A DNA stretch of 9,315 bases from Prevotellaceae bacterium UBA3627 (GCA_002373375.1 DFLE01000011.1:1-9315), one strand, 5' to 3'; shown: positions 1 to 5,924, counted from the stretch's first letter. Notes: a model not told the origin generated them from the sequence alone. Translations and numbers: made by a program.

Positions 1-23
1 GTAATCTTTTCAAGTATCGCTTG

Positions 24-48
24 CGCTTCTCCCGTTTGGGCGAAAGCG
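24..48 (-). promoter_or_regulatory. Leader hairpin downstream of the left-edge promoter
   Basis: The sequence folds as CGCTT (24-28) with AAGCG (44-48) and CCC (31-33) with GGG (38-40), closing on a GTTT loop. A competing outer pairing TCGCTT (17-22) with AAGCGA (44-49) is also possible. It lies just downstream of the predicted start of transcription, so it would be at the very 5' end of the mRNA. A role in mRNA stability or translation is only a guess; no known riboswitch is recognised. Confidence 0.35.
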
Positions 49-52
49 AGTG

Positions 53-84
53 CAAAGGTATAGCTTTTTACACAAACCACCAAA
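53..84 (-). promoter_or_regulatory. Leftward Bacteroidota-type promoter at left edge
   Basis: Read on the minus strand, TACCTTTG (53-60) matches the -7 consensus TAnnTTTG and TTTG (81-84) matches the -33 element. The spacer is 20 nt, inside the usual 19-21 range. Transcription would start near position 50 and run out of the window to the left, so a gene probably begins just beyond position 1. The match is seen directly; activity is inferred. Confidence 0.6.
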
Positions 85-192
85 TGTTTTGAGGTTTTTT
101 TTTGAAAAACTATAGTTGAATTGATGCAAGTCAACGAAAACGGACTATTTCAGGGCATTTTCAGGCAAAAGCACGCTCAACCTGCCAATCGG

Positions 193-1515
193 CTAATAGA
201 CGACCTTTCTACCGCGATAAATATAAAATCCGCCATGTACAGGCTTATAAATTCTCCTTCCCAGCATATCATAATAATGTCTGTCCGTCAAAATCTCGTC
301 TGCCTTCAGCTCACTTATGCCGGTAGTTTGCTCTAACATAACAGCCAAAGCATGCACCTCTGCAGCACCCCACAACCAACATCCGTGACCGAAATCCTCA
401 AAGTCTGGTATGGAACTATATGTTATAACGCCTCCATCCTCAGGTTTAGACCCTGCACCCTGCAGATAGCCCACGAAACCGGTGTCGTCATGCACAGCGT
501 GACGCATTGCCTGCCATCCACGTCTTATGGCCGGCATATAAGTAAGACTATCCAACAACCCTGTGCGAACGCCATAAGCCATGCCGCCGACAAAGAGAGA
601 CGTTCCCGTCATCTCCGGCCCCTCACTGCCATCCTGTCCGTAATTGCTTGGAGCAGCAAGGCTGACATTCCAAGAACCATCCTCACGCTGGCAATCCAAC
701 AAAGCCTTACTCATAGCCTTGAAGTCATTCTCATACTCCACTCTGTGCGCTTCATCATCTGGGGTAAACTGCATCACACGAGCCAACGCCATATACACCC
801 AACCGTTGCCACGACTCCAATAGCAGTCCTTGTCGGTCTCCTTCAAGTCATGGTAAGGAGGGTCAAACTGATAGTCACGGTACCATAATCCGGTAGTCTC
901 ATTGAACAGTGGCAATCCCCCACCCTTCTTGGCGCCGCCATGCTTATTACGTGTATATACATACATTTCATTCATTCGTTCCCAATAGGCCTTCTCGCCA
1001 GTTATCGTTCCGAGCATAGCAAAGATAGGCATTGCCATCTGTATAGCGTCAATCCAATACCAGTCATTAACCTGGGTTGTCGCCATCATGTCATCAATAC
1101 GCATTTTTATATGCTCCATACGCTTTGTCTGCGAAGGGTCCATCATATACATCTGCAGATACGCCTGTCCGCAGCATTGGAAATCCGCATGACGCTTTTG
1201 CGAATCAGTACAACTATACCAGTCATGGAAGTTGCCCCAGTCCACAGAATATTTCAACCACTCTTCGTGGTGTTGCTCACGTTCCATGTTAAGCAGTCCC
1301 TCATAAAACACCCCTCGCGTCCAGATTCGGCTGTTACGAGTCTTACCTCCCACATAGCTTTCTGCACCCACATCAGGGTTTGTCCGTATGAAATACCCCG
1401 CCACTTTCTCGGCTGTCGCCATTATCTCATCACTGTTCAACGAAACATCCTCGGTCTCTGCCGCCATACAATTTGTCATAGCCGCCAACAGCATCACAAC
1501 AAAAGTCTTTCTCAT
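193..1515 (-). CDS. GH105/GH88-family unsaturated glycuronyl hydrolase
   Basis: Secreted glycoside hydrolase of 440 aa. GH105/GH88 enzymes remove the unsaturated uronic acid left on pectin (rhamnogalacturonan) or similar oligosaccharides by polysaccharide lyases, acting by hydration of the double bond. A hydrophobic signal peptide covers residues 1-19. Family landmarks follow: WTRGVFYEGLL (65-75), WIDAIQM (154-160) whose Asp156 sits where the family's catalytic Asp is expected, WSRGNGW (233-239), EMTGTSLF (301-308) and the aromatic FGHGCWLWGAAE (375-386). The last ~30 residues (YDMLGRRI..P..GGFYIYRGRKVVY) form a separate short tail resembling type IX secretion sorting domains. An in-frame TTG lies 3 codons upstream, but ATG at 1515 is preferred, with a promoter about 17 nt before it. 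Its substrate cannot be fixed from sequence: no lyase or SusCD neighbours are visible. The (6/6)-barrel domain is full length, and no truncation is seen. Confidence 0.88.
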   Translation of the reverse strand: MRKTFVVMLLAAMTNCMAAETEDVSLNSDEIMATAEKVAGYFIRTNPDVGAESYVGGKTRNSRIWTRGVFYEGLLNMEREQHHEEWLKYSVDWGNFHDWYSCTDSQKRHADFQCCGQAYLQMYMMDPSQTKRMEHIKMRIDDMMATTQVNDWYWIDAIQMAMPIFAMLGTITGEKAYWERMNEMYVYTRNKHGGAKKGGGLPLFNETTGLWYRDYQFDPPYHDLKETDKDCYWSRGNGWVYMALARVMQFTPDDEAHRVEYENDFKAMSKALLDCQREDGSWNVSLAAPSNYGQDGSEGPEMTGTSLFVGGMAYGVRTGLLDSLTYMPAIRRGWQAMRHAVHDDTGFVGYLQGAGSKPEDGGVITYSSIPDFEDFGHGCWLWGAAEVHALAVMLEQTTGISELKADEILTDRHYYDMLGRRIYKPVHGGFYIYRGRKVVY

Positions 1516-1534
1516 AATTCTCAATCTTGTGATA

Positions 1535-1565
1535 CAAAATTAGCATTTTTTTCTAAACGCACAAA
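1535..1565 (-). promoter_or_regulatory. Promoter of the GH105 gene
   Basis: On the minus strand TAATTTTG (1535-1542) fits the -7 consensus TAnnTTTG and TTTG (1562-1565) fits -33, with a 19-nt spacer. Transcription would begin about 15-18 nt before the ATG at 1515. This supports the ATG over the upstream TTG, which would leave a leader of only a few bases. No operator or carbohydrate-response site could be recognised. Confidence 0.6.
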
Positions 1566-1708
1566 ATTTTTTCCCTACCAACCTTGCGAACCTTGAAATA
1601 GAACTCATCTACATTCAACACTTTTCTTCCACCTTATTATAATTATATATATACTAACCTCGAACAACCTGAATACGGTGTTGAATTGGACTTGACTTAT
1701 GTCACCCG

Positions 1709-1728
1709 ATGACAAAAATGTCCTATTT
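1709..1728. repeat. 20-bp direct repeat, copy 1
   Basis: The sequence atgacaaaaatgtcctattt is identical to 2064-2083 and in the same orientation. Its core gaca-aaaa-tgtc is a small palindrome. The two copies bracket the 22-bp periodic array and the A/T-rich inverted repeat, so together they may mark the ends of one repeated unit or be traces of a larger repeat family. Confidence 0.75.
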
Positions 1729-1851
1729 GGGACCTTCCGTTAACGCCTCATGCTCGCGATATTTGAAAATTATTTCCTGCTGGTCGCGTACAGCAAAATC
1801 TACGGAGGGTTGTAACTGTCTGATAATCAGTAGCAGGTTCTGGGAAAGCAT
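1723..1851 (-). CDS. Possible 42-aa hypothetical protein in repeat region
   Basis: An ATG at 1851 opens 42 codons: it begins MLSQNLLLIIRQLQPSVDF, ends EHEALTEGPK, and has its TAG stop inside the first 20-bp direct repeat. The start of the protein is hydrophobic and the rest charged, a composition more protein-like than the other frames here. No family is recognised, there is no clear ribosome binding site, and the reading frame upstream is closed by a TGA inside the 22-bp array. It could be the decayed end of a repeat-borne gene or chance. Function unknown. Confidence 0.2.
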   Translation of the reverse strand: MLSQNLLLIIRQLQPSVDFAVRDQQEIIFKYREHEALTEGPK

Positions 1852-1961
1852 AAAAAACGATAGTTTTCACCCTGTAAAAGCTATGCTTTCACGGTGTAAA
1901 AGCTATCGAATGACATTGTAAAAGCTATGCTTTCTCATCGTAAAGTGATAGCTTTCACGAA
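1852..1961. repeat. Five-unit array with an exact 22-bp period
   Basis: Units begin at 1852, 1874, 1896, 1918 and 1940. The best conserved core is gtaaaagctatgctttcac, itself nearly palindromic (gtaaaagc/gctttcac). Units 2 and 4 match this core almost fully. Units 1 and 5 keep mainly the right half (atagctttcac type) and unit 3 mainly the left half (gtaaaagctat). Half-sites can therefore pair within and between units, for example 1858-1870 with 1896-1908. There are no spacers, so it is not a CRISPR. A 22-bp step is about two helical turns, which would put the sites on one face of DNA. Confidence 0.75.
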
Positions 1962-2000
1962 AAAAAGGGTGCGAAATCATTGATTTTTGCATCCTTTTTC
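1959..2000. repeat. A/T-rich inverted repeat beside the array
   Basis: The left arm (1959-1979, with core gggtgcgaaatca) pairs with the right arm (1981-2000, with core tgatttttgcatcc) around a loop of 1-3 nt, giving about 19-20 bp of stem with few mismatches and A-runs against T-runs at the base. It is followed on the plus strand by another T-run (2003-2007). It could act as a rho-independent terminator in either direction or be an end structure of the repeat block. Confidence 0.6.
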
Positions 2001-2063
2001 CGTTTTTAAGGCTTCGTTTTCTCCTAGATTGAGTTTTTTCGTTGACATGATTTTAATCAAGCA

Positions 2064-2083
2064 ATGACAAAAATGTCCTATTT
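2064..2083. repeat. 20-bp direct repeat, copy 2
   Basis: This copy is identical to 1709-1728 and lies 355 bp to the right of it (start to start). Upstream of both copies a ttgac tract occurs at a similar distance (1692 and 2042), so similarity may extend weakly beyond the 20 bp. Confidence 0.75.
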
Positions 2084-2125
2084 TCGCTTAATACATAAAA
2101 CAGATGAAACTTTATTTCTTTTTCA

Positions 2126-2187
2126 TGCCCTTACGGGCAGAAATCCATTGAAAATCTTTTTTGAGAATCTTAGGAGCCTGTCGGCTC
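2126..2187. other. Two small GC hairpins
   Basis: TGCCC (2126-2130) pairs with GGGCA (2135-2139) around TTAC, and GAGCC (2174-2178) pairs with GGCTC (2183-2187) around TGTC. Both are perfect 5-bp stems with 4-nt loops in an otherwise A/T-rich, gene-free stretch. No RNA gene family is recognised. They may be part of a longer dispersed intergenic repeat that continues to 2239. Confidence 0.3.
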
Positions 2188-2204
2188 TGAAATAAGACAT
2201 GGAA

Positions 2205-2239
2205 AATTCGTGTAATCGGTGTAATCCGTTGTTGAAATT
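2205..2239. repeat. gtgtaat tandem motif, intergenic repeat type
   Basis: The stretch contains cgtgtaat followed by ggtgtaat and then ccgttgttgaaatt, giving a short imperfect tandem repeat. Similar attcgtgtaat-type strings are, from memory, common as dispersed intergenic repeats in Bacteroidota genomes. This was not checked by search. Confidence 0.35.
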
Positions 2240-2282
2240 CATGCAAGCACCACTGCGTACCGAGCGGTAGCCAAGAGATACA

Positions 2283-2321
2283 AAAAGGCATCTGTGTGTA
2301 TCGTTCACACAGATGCCTTTT
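2283..2321 (-). terminator. Strong terminator for the rimM-side operon
   Basis: A perfect 16-bp stem, aaaaggcatctgtgtg (2283-2298) with cacacagatgcctttt (2306-2321), encloses a 7-nt loop. On the minus strand it ends in TTTTT, as expected for intrinsic termination of the leftward tonB-to-rimM transcript after the pseudogene. The opposite strand also ends in a T-run, so it may work both ways. Confidence 0.85.
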
Positions 2322-2376
2322 ATTATTGCCTTTTACTATTCTTTTTTTCTTGCTTTACGCTTTTGCTAATGGTGCA

Positions 2377-2632
2377 TCATTCTGAGACAGCACGCACAGC
2401 ACGCACACTGAAGCCGTAGTAGCGACTGCTGCAGCTCTGCGGATTGACATTGTCGCTGCCGAAGTCCAGGTCACGACCGTACGTACTGTTGTAGAGCGTA
2501 CTCGACCAGTAGTAGCCGTAGGAGCCGCCATCGATGTACAACGTGCCATTGAAGTAGCCGGCAGCCGGCAGGAACAAGGAACTGTTTGCGTAGTTGCCCT
2601 TGCCTGTGAAGGAGCCTTTTCTAAAACCACTA
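2377..2632 (-). pseudogene. Truncated Fib_succ_major / DGR variable-domain-like fragment
   Basis: The fragment is the C-terminal end of a protein without its start. The frame is open from a TAG at 2650-2652 to TGA at 2377, but no ATG or GTG occurs; the only TTG (2577) lies inside the conserved part. The protein reads SFTGKGNYANSSLFLPAAGY, then GGSYGYYWSSTLYNS, then GSDNVNPQSCSSRYYGFSVRAVR. This is the layout of the Fibrobacter succinogenes major paralogous domain (TIGR02145), a C-type-lectin-like fold often used as target of DGRs in gut Bacteroidota. Residues at the expected variable positions use codons ending in C or T (tac, agc, tgc, gac, ggc), as expected if AAC/AAT template codons were mutated at their adenines. 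Family start, signal peptide and upstream domains are missing, and the fragment begins overlapping the 3' end of rimM. It is probably not translated, unless by read-through or coupling. No reverse transcriptase or template repeat is in the window. Confidence 0.7.
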
Positions 2633-3139
2633 CTACAACAGTCCGTCAGCTATACGCAGCGTTATGGTTCTGTTGTCATTGTCTATATCCTCAATAAGTT
2701 CCTCTGCAGCAGGTAGCAGCACACCGTCGGTCAGTTCAAACATAATATTGATGGTTTGCTCATCAACAGAAGCTATCTCACCAACACACGCACCGTCGGC
2801 ACTATTTATGACCTTGTATCCCACCAACTGTGCGTAGCTGAGCACCTGCTCCTCAGCGGCATCTGCCATATCCCTACGGAAAAAGACCTCAGTACCGGTA
2901 AGGGTACGCGCTTTCTCTACGGAGTCTATGCCATCAAACTTTATGAGAGCCACAGTATCAGTCTTAAACCTGTACTCCTCAATAAAGAATGGCACCATTA
3001 TGCCGTCAACACGAAGTATGAGATAATCGGCATCAACACGGTAGAACACATCATCGTCCACACGCATTGTCACCTCGCCCTTTACTCCGTGCGCCTTACC
3101 TATCAGGCCTATCTTATATACTTCCTCGTCGCGTATCAA
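2633..3139 (-). CDS. rimM: Ribosome maturation factor RimM
   Basis: RimM binds ribosomal protein S19 in the 30S subunit and assists late 16S rRNA processing and assembly in the cytoplasm. The 168-aa protein has the N-terminal RimM domain with the signature GKAHGVKGEV (14-23) and a C-terminal PRC-barrel from about residue 95, ending in ELIEDIDNDNRTITLRIADGLL. The start is TTG at 3139: TAA closes the frame four codons upstream and the next ATG would remove the signature, so TTG is the only sensible choice. It begins 22 bp after the murA stop. The C-terminus stops at GLL, perhaps a couple of residues short of relatives, exactly where the pseudogene fragment begins. Family length is usually 165-180 aa, so function is expected to be kept. 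Confidence 0.93.
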   Translation of the reverse strand: MIRDEEVYKIGLIGKAHGVKGEVTMRVDDDVFYRVDADYLILRVDGIMVPFFIEEYRFKTDTVALIKFDGIDSVEKARTLTGTEVFFRRDMADAAEEQVLSYAQLVGYKVINSADGACVGEIASVDEQTINIMFELTDGVLLPAAEELIEDIDNDNRTITLRIADGLL

Positions 3140-3161
3140 TGTTGTTACGGGTTATGAGTTA

Positions 3162-4466
3162 TTATTTTCTCGTGATTCTTGCACCGAGGGCGTTGAGACG
3201 TCCTTCGATATCCTCATAGCCACGGTCTATCTGAGATATGTTATTTATCTGTGACGTACCCTCCGCAGAGAGAGCAGCTATCAGCAGAGCTATACCAGCC
3301 CTGATGTCGGGGCTTGACATACGACCAGCTCTCAGCCTTATCTTATGGTCATGGCCAACCACCACCGCGCGGTGAGGGTCACAGAGGATTATCTGCGCAC
3401 CCATGTCAATGAGCTTATCAACGAAAAACAGACGACTCTCAAACATCTTCTGATGGAAGAGCACCGAGCCCTGCGCCTGTGTGGCAACCACGAGGAGCAC
3501 ACTGAGCAGGTCTGGCGTGAGGCCCGGCCAAGGGGCATCACTGAGTGTCATTATTGTACCATCGATAAAGGAATCTATCTGGTAATGAGAGTGACGCGGG
3601 ATAAAGAGGTCGTCACCTTCCTCCACCACTTGTACGCCGAGCCTGCGGAATGCATCAGGTATGATACCGAGATTCTCTATTGACACATCTTTTATACGTA
3701 TGCCGTCACCCACCATGGCAGCCATGGCAATGAAGGAACCCACCTCTATCATATCGGGCAGAAGGCGGTGAGTGGTGCCACCCAGCGTCTTTACTCCCTC
3801 TATAGTAAGCAGGTTACTGCCTATGCCTGTTATCTTCGCTCCCATACGGCAGAGCATACGGCACAGTTGCTGTATATAAGGCTCACACGCCGCATTGTAT
3901 ATCGTTGTGGTACCCTCTGCCAGCACTGCTGCCATCACAATGTTTGCAGTACCCGTAACAGATGCCTCGTCAAGCAACATATAGCATCCTTTCAGGCATG
4001 CCGCCTTCAACTGGTACACATCACGGCCGTTGATACGGTTATACACTGCACCGAGTTTACGGAAACCCAGGAAGTGAGTATCAAGGCGGCGGCGACCTAT
4101 CTTGTCACCACCAGGCTTAGCCACTGTGGCATAGCCGAAACGTCCGAGCAACGGTCCTATCATCATGACAGAGCCGCGCAACTGTGCACACTTGTTGACG
4201 AACTCGTCACTGGAGAGATAGTCCAAGTCAAGGTCATCAGCCTTGAAGATGTACACGCCCTTTCCCTTCTTTGTTACCTTGACGCCTATATCCTTCAACA
4301 ACTGTATAAGATTGTTCACGTCAAGGATGTCAGGAATATTCCCTATCTCCACCTCCTCGCTGGTAAGCAGCGTGGCACAAATGACCTCAAGAGCCTCGTT
4401 CTTCGCTCCCTGAGGAACTATCTCGCCTTTAAGGGCATGGCCGCCCTCTATTATAAAACTGTCCAT
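3162..4466 (-). CDS. murA: UDP-GlcNAc enolpyruvyl transferase MurA, Asp-type active site
   Basis: MurA catalyses the first committed step of peptidoglycan synthesis in the cytoplasm, transferring enolpyruvate from PEP to the 3-OH of UDP-N-acetylglucosamine. The 434-aa protein is full length with the EPT repeat fold. KNEALEV (22-28) contains the conserved Lys22-Asn23 pair. The active-site loop reads AKPGGDKIGRRRLDTH (116-131), with Asp121 where E. coli MurA has Cys115. APWPGLTPD (311-319) supplies Asp319, equivalent to the catalytic Asp305, and DIRAGIALLIAAL (387-399) holds the conserved Arg. The Cys-to-Asp exchange keeps activity but prevents covalent capture by fosfomycin in the enzymes where it was studied. 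It lies between DUF4290 and rimM, 59 bp after the former. Confidence 0.96.
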   Translation of the reverse strand: MDSFIIEGGHALKGEIVPQGAKNEALEVICATLLTSEEVEIGNIPDILDVNNLIQLLKDIGVKVTKKGKGVYIFKADDLDLDYLSSDEFVNKCAQLRGSVMMIGPLLGRFGYATVAKPGGDKIGRRRLDTHFLGFRKLGAVYNRINGRDVYQLKAACLKGCYMLLDEASVTGTANIVMAAVLAEGTTTIYNAACEPYIQQLCRMLCRMGAKITGIGSNLLTIEGVKTLGGTTHRLLPDMIEVGSFIAMAAMVGDGIRIKDVSIENLGIIPDAFRRLGVQVVEEGDDLFIPRHSHYQIDSFIDGTIMTLSDAPWPGLTPDLLSVLLVVATQAQGSVLFHQKMFESRLFFVDKLIDMGAQIILCDPHRAVVVGHDHKIRLRAGRMSSPDIRAGIALLIAALSAEGTSQINNISQIDRGYEDIEGRLNALGARITRK

Positions 4467-4525
4467 TTAGTATTTATTAAGCACATTCAGAAGATGAGGA
4501 AACACACAGGAATTACTCATCGCTA

Positions 4526-5125
4526 TCATTTCTTCTTTCTCTTTCTCTGCTTTGATGACGTTGTCTGCACCGTCTCGAACTTCAGTTCCTTGGGCAATAC
4601 CTGTATCACGCCGTCAGTAAAGCGTGCCAGGTCTGACGCCACTTTCTCCTTATCCGCCGCCTGCATTCCCCACATTGTAAGACTACGATACATCTGACCT
4701 GCAGTAATCTGAACCAAGGCACTGCGCTCGCGTCCCTCGGGCATGGTCTTCAGCTGGTCGAGCATATCGAAGATAAGCCTGCCATAGTGTTTTATCGGCA
4801 TACGCCTCTTATTAGTATATTCCAAGCGTTCCGGCGGTGTCAACATCTTGTCTTCATGCTGTATCTCTACCGGGTAGTCTATATCAAGCTTGAAGTCACT
4901 CATCAGCGCCAGGTGATACCATAAGACAGACATACGGTCTTTCTGGTTCTGCGTGCTTGGTATGGCACGTCGCATAACCGATATTATCTCTTCCGCGCAT
5001 CGCTGACGCTGGGGTTTGGTGGGCAGAGCCATACACCGTTCCACCATCTGCTGAATGTTACGCCCGTATGCTTTCAAGCGCAACTTCTCACGCTGGGTAT
5101 TATAGTCTAAACCTTGTAATTCCAT
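4526..5125 (-). CDS. DUF4290 family protein
   Basis: This is a 199-aa protein of a family found in Bacteroidota and without an established function. It starts MELQGLDYNTQREKL and carries the family-like stretches YGRNIQQMVE (20-29), HLALMSDFKLDIDYP (71-85) and IKHYGRLIFDML (111-122). It is mostly predicted helix, has no signal peptide or membrane segment, and ends in a basic lysine/arginine tail (192-199, KQRKRKKK) that could contact RNA or another acidic partner. It sits 43 bp after tsaB and 59 bp before murA. Its repeated pairing with murA and rimM, recalled from related genomes, hints at a cytoplasmic housekeeping role, but that is inference. Confidence 0.85.
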   Translation of the reverse strand: MELQGLDYNTQREKLRLKAYGRNIQQMVERCMALPTKPQRQRCAEEIISVMRRAIPSTQNQKDRMSVLWYHLALMSDFKLDIDYPVEIQHEDKMLTPPERLEYTNKRRMPIKHYGRLIFDMLDQLKTMPEGRERSALVQITAGQMYRSLTMWGMQAADKEKVASDLARFTDGVIQVLPKELKFETVQTTSSKQRKRKKK

Positions 5126-5168
5126 TGTCTTTTTTTCTTTGTTAGGAGAACTGTCAGAGAGCTGTTCT

Positions 5169-5924
5169 TCAGCCTCTGTTTAACAAATCCCTTGACTTCT
5201 TTGCCTGATACTCCTTCAGATACTGAGGAGTGAAGTATGCCACGTCCTCGGTCTTGCCGAGATGGAAGCGTTTGTCAGCCAAAGGCAGCATGTTTTTTGC
5301 CAAAGGCACCACGCCACTTATATAGCGTGCGTTAGGATGGTTTATCTGTTCACGGCACTTCAATGCACCGTTACCGAAGAAGTACACTATATTCTTATCC
5401 AACAGTTCACGGTACGTGTCAGCATCCACGATATCGGCCTGCGCTCCACGCACAGTCTTGAGCGAACGGTCATACACCGCAGCAAACACCTCCATGCGTC
5501 GGGCATCTATCATAGGGCACAACAAAGCCTCATCTGTCAGTTCCTCCACCAGTTGTTCTTCCTTTCCGTCAACCCATGAAGTAGCTTTTATCTTATCACC
5601 CAACAGCACCGGCACACAGAGCAACTCAAGCGTAGGAACGCTGATGAGCTGCGCGTCGCTACCGTAGCACACACCTTTGGCCATTGAGACACCTATACGC
5701 AGTCCCGTATATGAACCAGGGCCACTGCTGACACTGACAGCTTCCAGTTTTCCATCATCTGGCAGTCGTTCCAACGCATCACTTACAAAGCCTCCCAAAC
5801 GCTCCGCGGCATTGCTGTTGCCATTACTACCGTCATCTGCCTTCTCATAAAGCAGGAATCCATCACGACTCAACGCCACGCTGCACACATTGGTGCTTGT
5901 CTCTATATGTAGTATTAATGCCAT
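5169..5924 (-). CDS. tsaB: tRNA t6A biosynthesis protein TsaB
   Basis: TsaB is the inactive-kinase-fold partner that, with TsaD and TsaE, installs threonylcarbamoyl on A37 of ANN-decoding tRNAs. The 251-aa protein starts MALILHIETSTNVCSVAL, a typical ASKHA beginning, and has the family hallmark SSGPGSYTGLRIGVS (66-80). The C-terminal part ends with VAYFTPQYLKEYQAKKS, a shape typical of Bacteroidota homologues. It is slightly longer than E. coli TsaB (231 aa), mainly through an acidic loop around 117-135. The stretch NSNAAERLGG (36-45) falls where relatives often have a His-containing motif. The start ATG at 5924 is clear, and no other start gives the N-terminal strand. It follows the B6 kinase by 86 bp. 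Confidence 0.92.
   Translation of the reverse strand: MALILHIETSTNVCSVALSRDGFLLYEKADDGSNGNSNAAERLGGFVSDALERLPDDGKLEAVSVSSGPGSYTGLRIGVSMAKGVCYGSDAQLISVPTLELLCVPVLLGDKIKATSWVDGKEEQLVEELTDEALLCPMIDARRMEVFAAVYDRSLKTVRGAQADIVDADTYRELLDKNIVYFFGNGALKCREQINHPNARYISGVVPLAKNMLPLADKRFHLGKTEDVAYFTPQYLKEYQAKKSRDLLNRG

Noticed and set aside
1455..1515. Lipoprotein signal on the GH105 enzyme
   Set aside because: The Cys at residue 16 is preceded by MTN rather than a lipobox, so a standard signal peptide ending near AA at 18-19 is more likely.
352..1596. Long plus-strand frames opposite the GH105 gene
   Set aside because: They are antisense shadows; the minus-strand protein carries all recognised motifs.
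1613..1686. 9-bp inverted repeat attcaacac/gtgttgaat
   Set aside because: The arms are separated by 56 bp in A/T-rich DNA, with no further structure; compatible with chance.
1709..1921. 70-codon plus-strand frame
   Set aside because: It is made from the direct repeat and the 22-bp array; composition follows the repeats and no start signal is seen.
1852..1961. CRISPR array
   Set aside because: The 22-bp units are contiguous without spacers, units are palindromic and diverged, and no cas gene is nearby.
2123..2308. 61-codon minus-strand frame
   Set aside because: It runs through the terminator stem and the gtgtaat repeat; no protein-like pattern or homology is recognised.
2377..2577. Intact 66-aa protein starting at TTG 2577
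   Set aside because: The TTG is an internal Leu of the conserved LFLPAAGY stretch; homology continues upstream, so it is not a real start.
2355..2630. 91-codon minus-strand frame beginning VLEKAPSQ
   Set aside because: Its composition (Thr/Ala/Arg/Val runs) is that of a shifted frame; the lectin-like family match lies in the neighbouring frame.
3768..4697. 309-codon plus-strand frame opposite murA and DUF4290
   Set aside because: It is antisense to two clearly conserved genes and its Cys/His/Tyr-rich composition is typical of a shadow frame.
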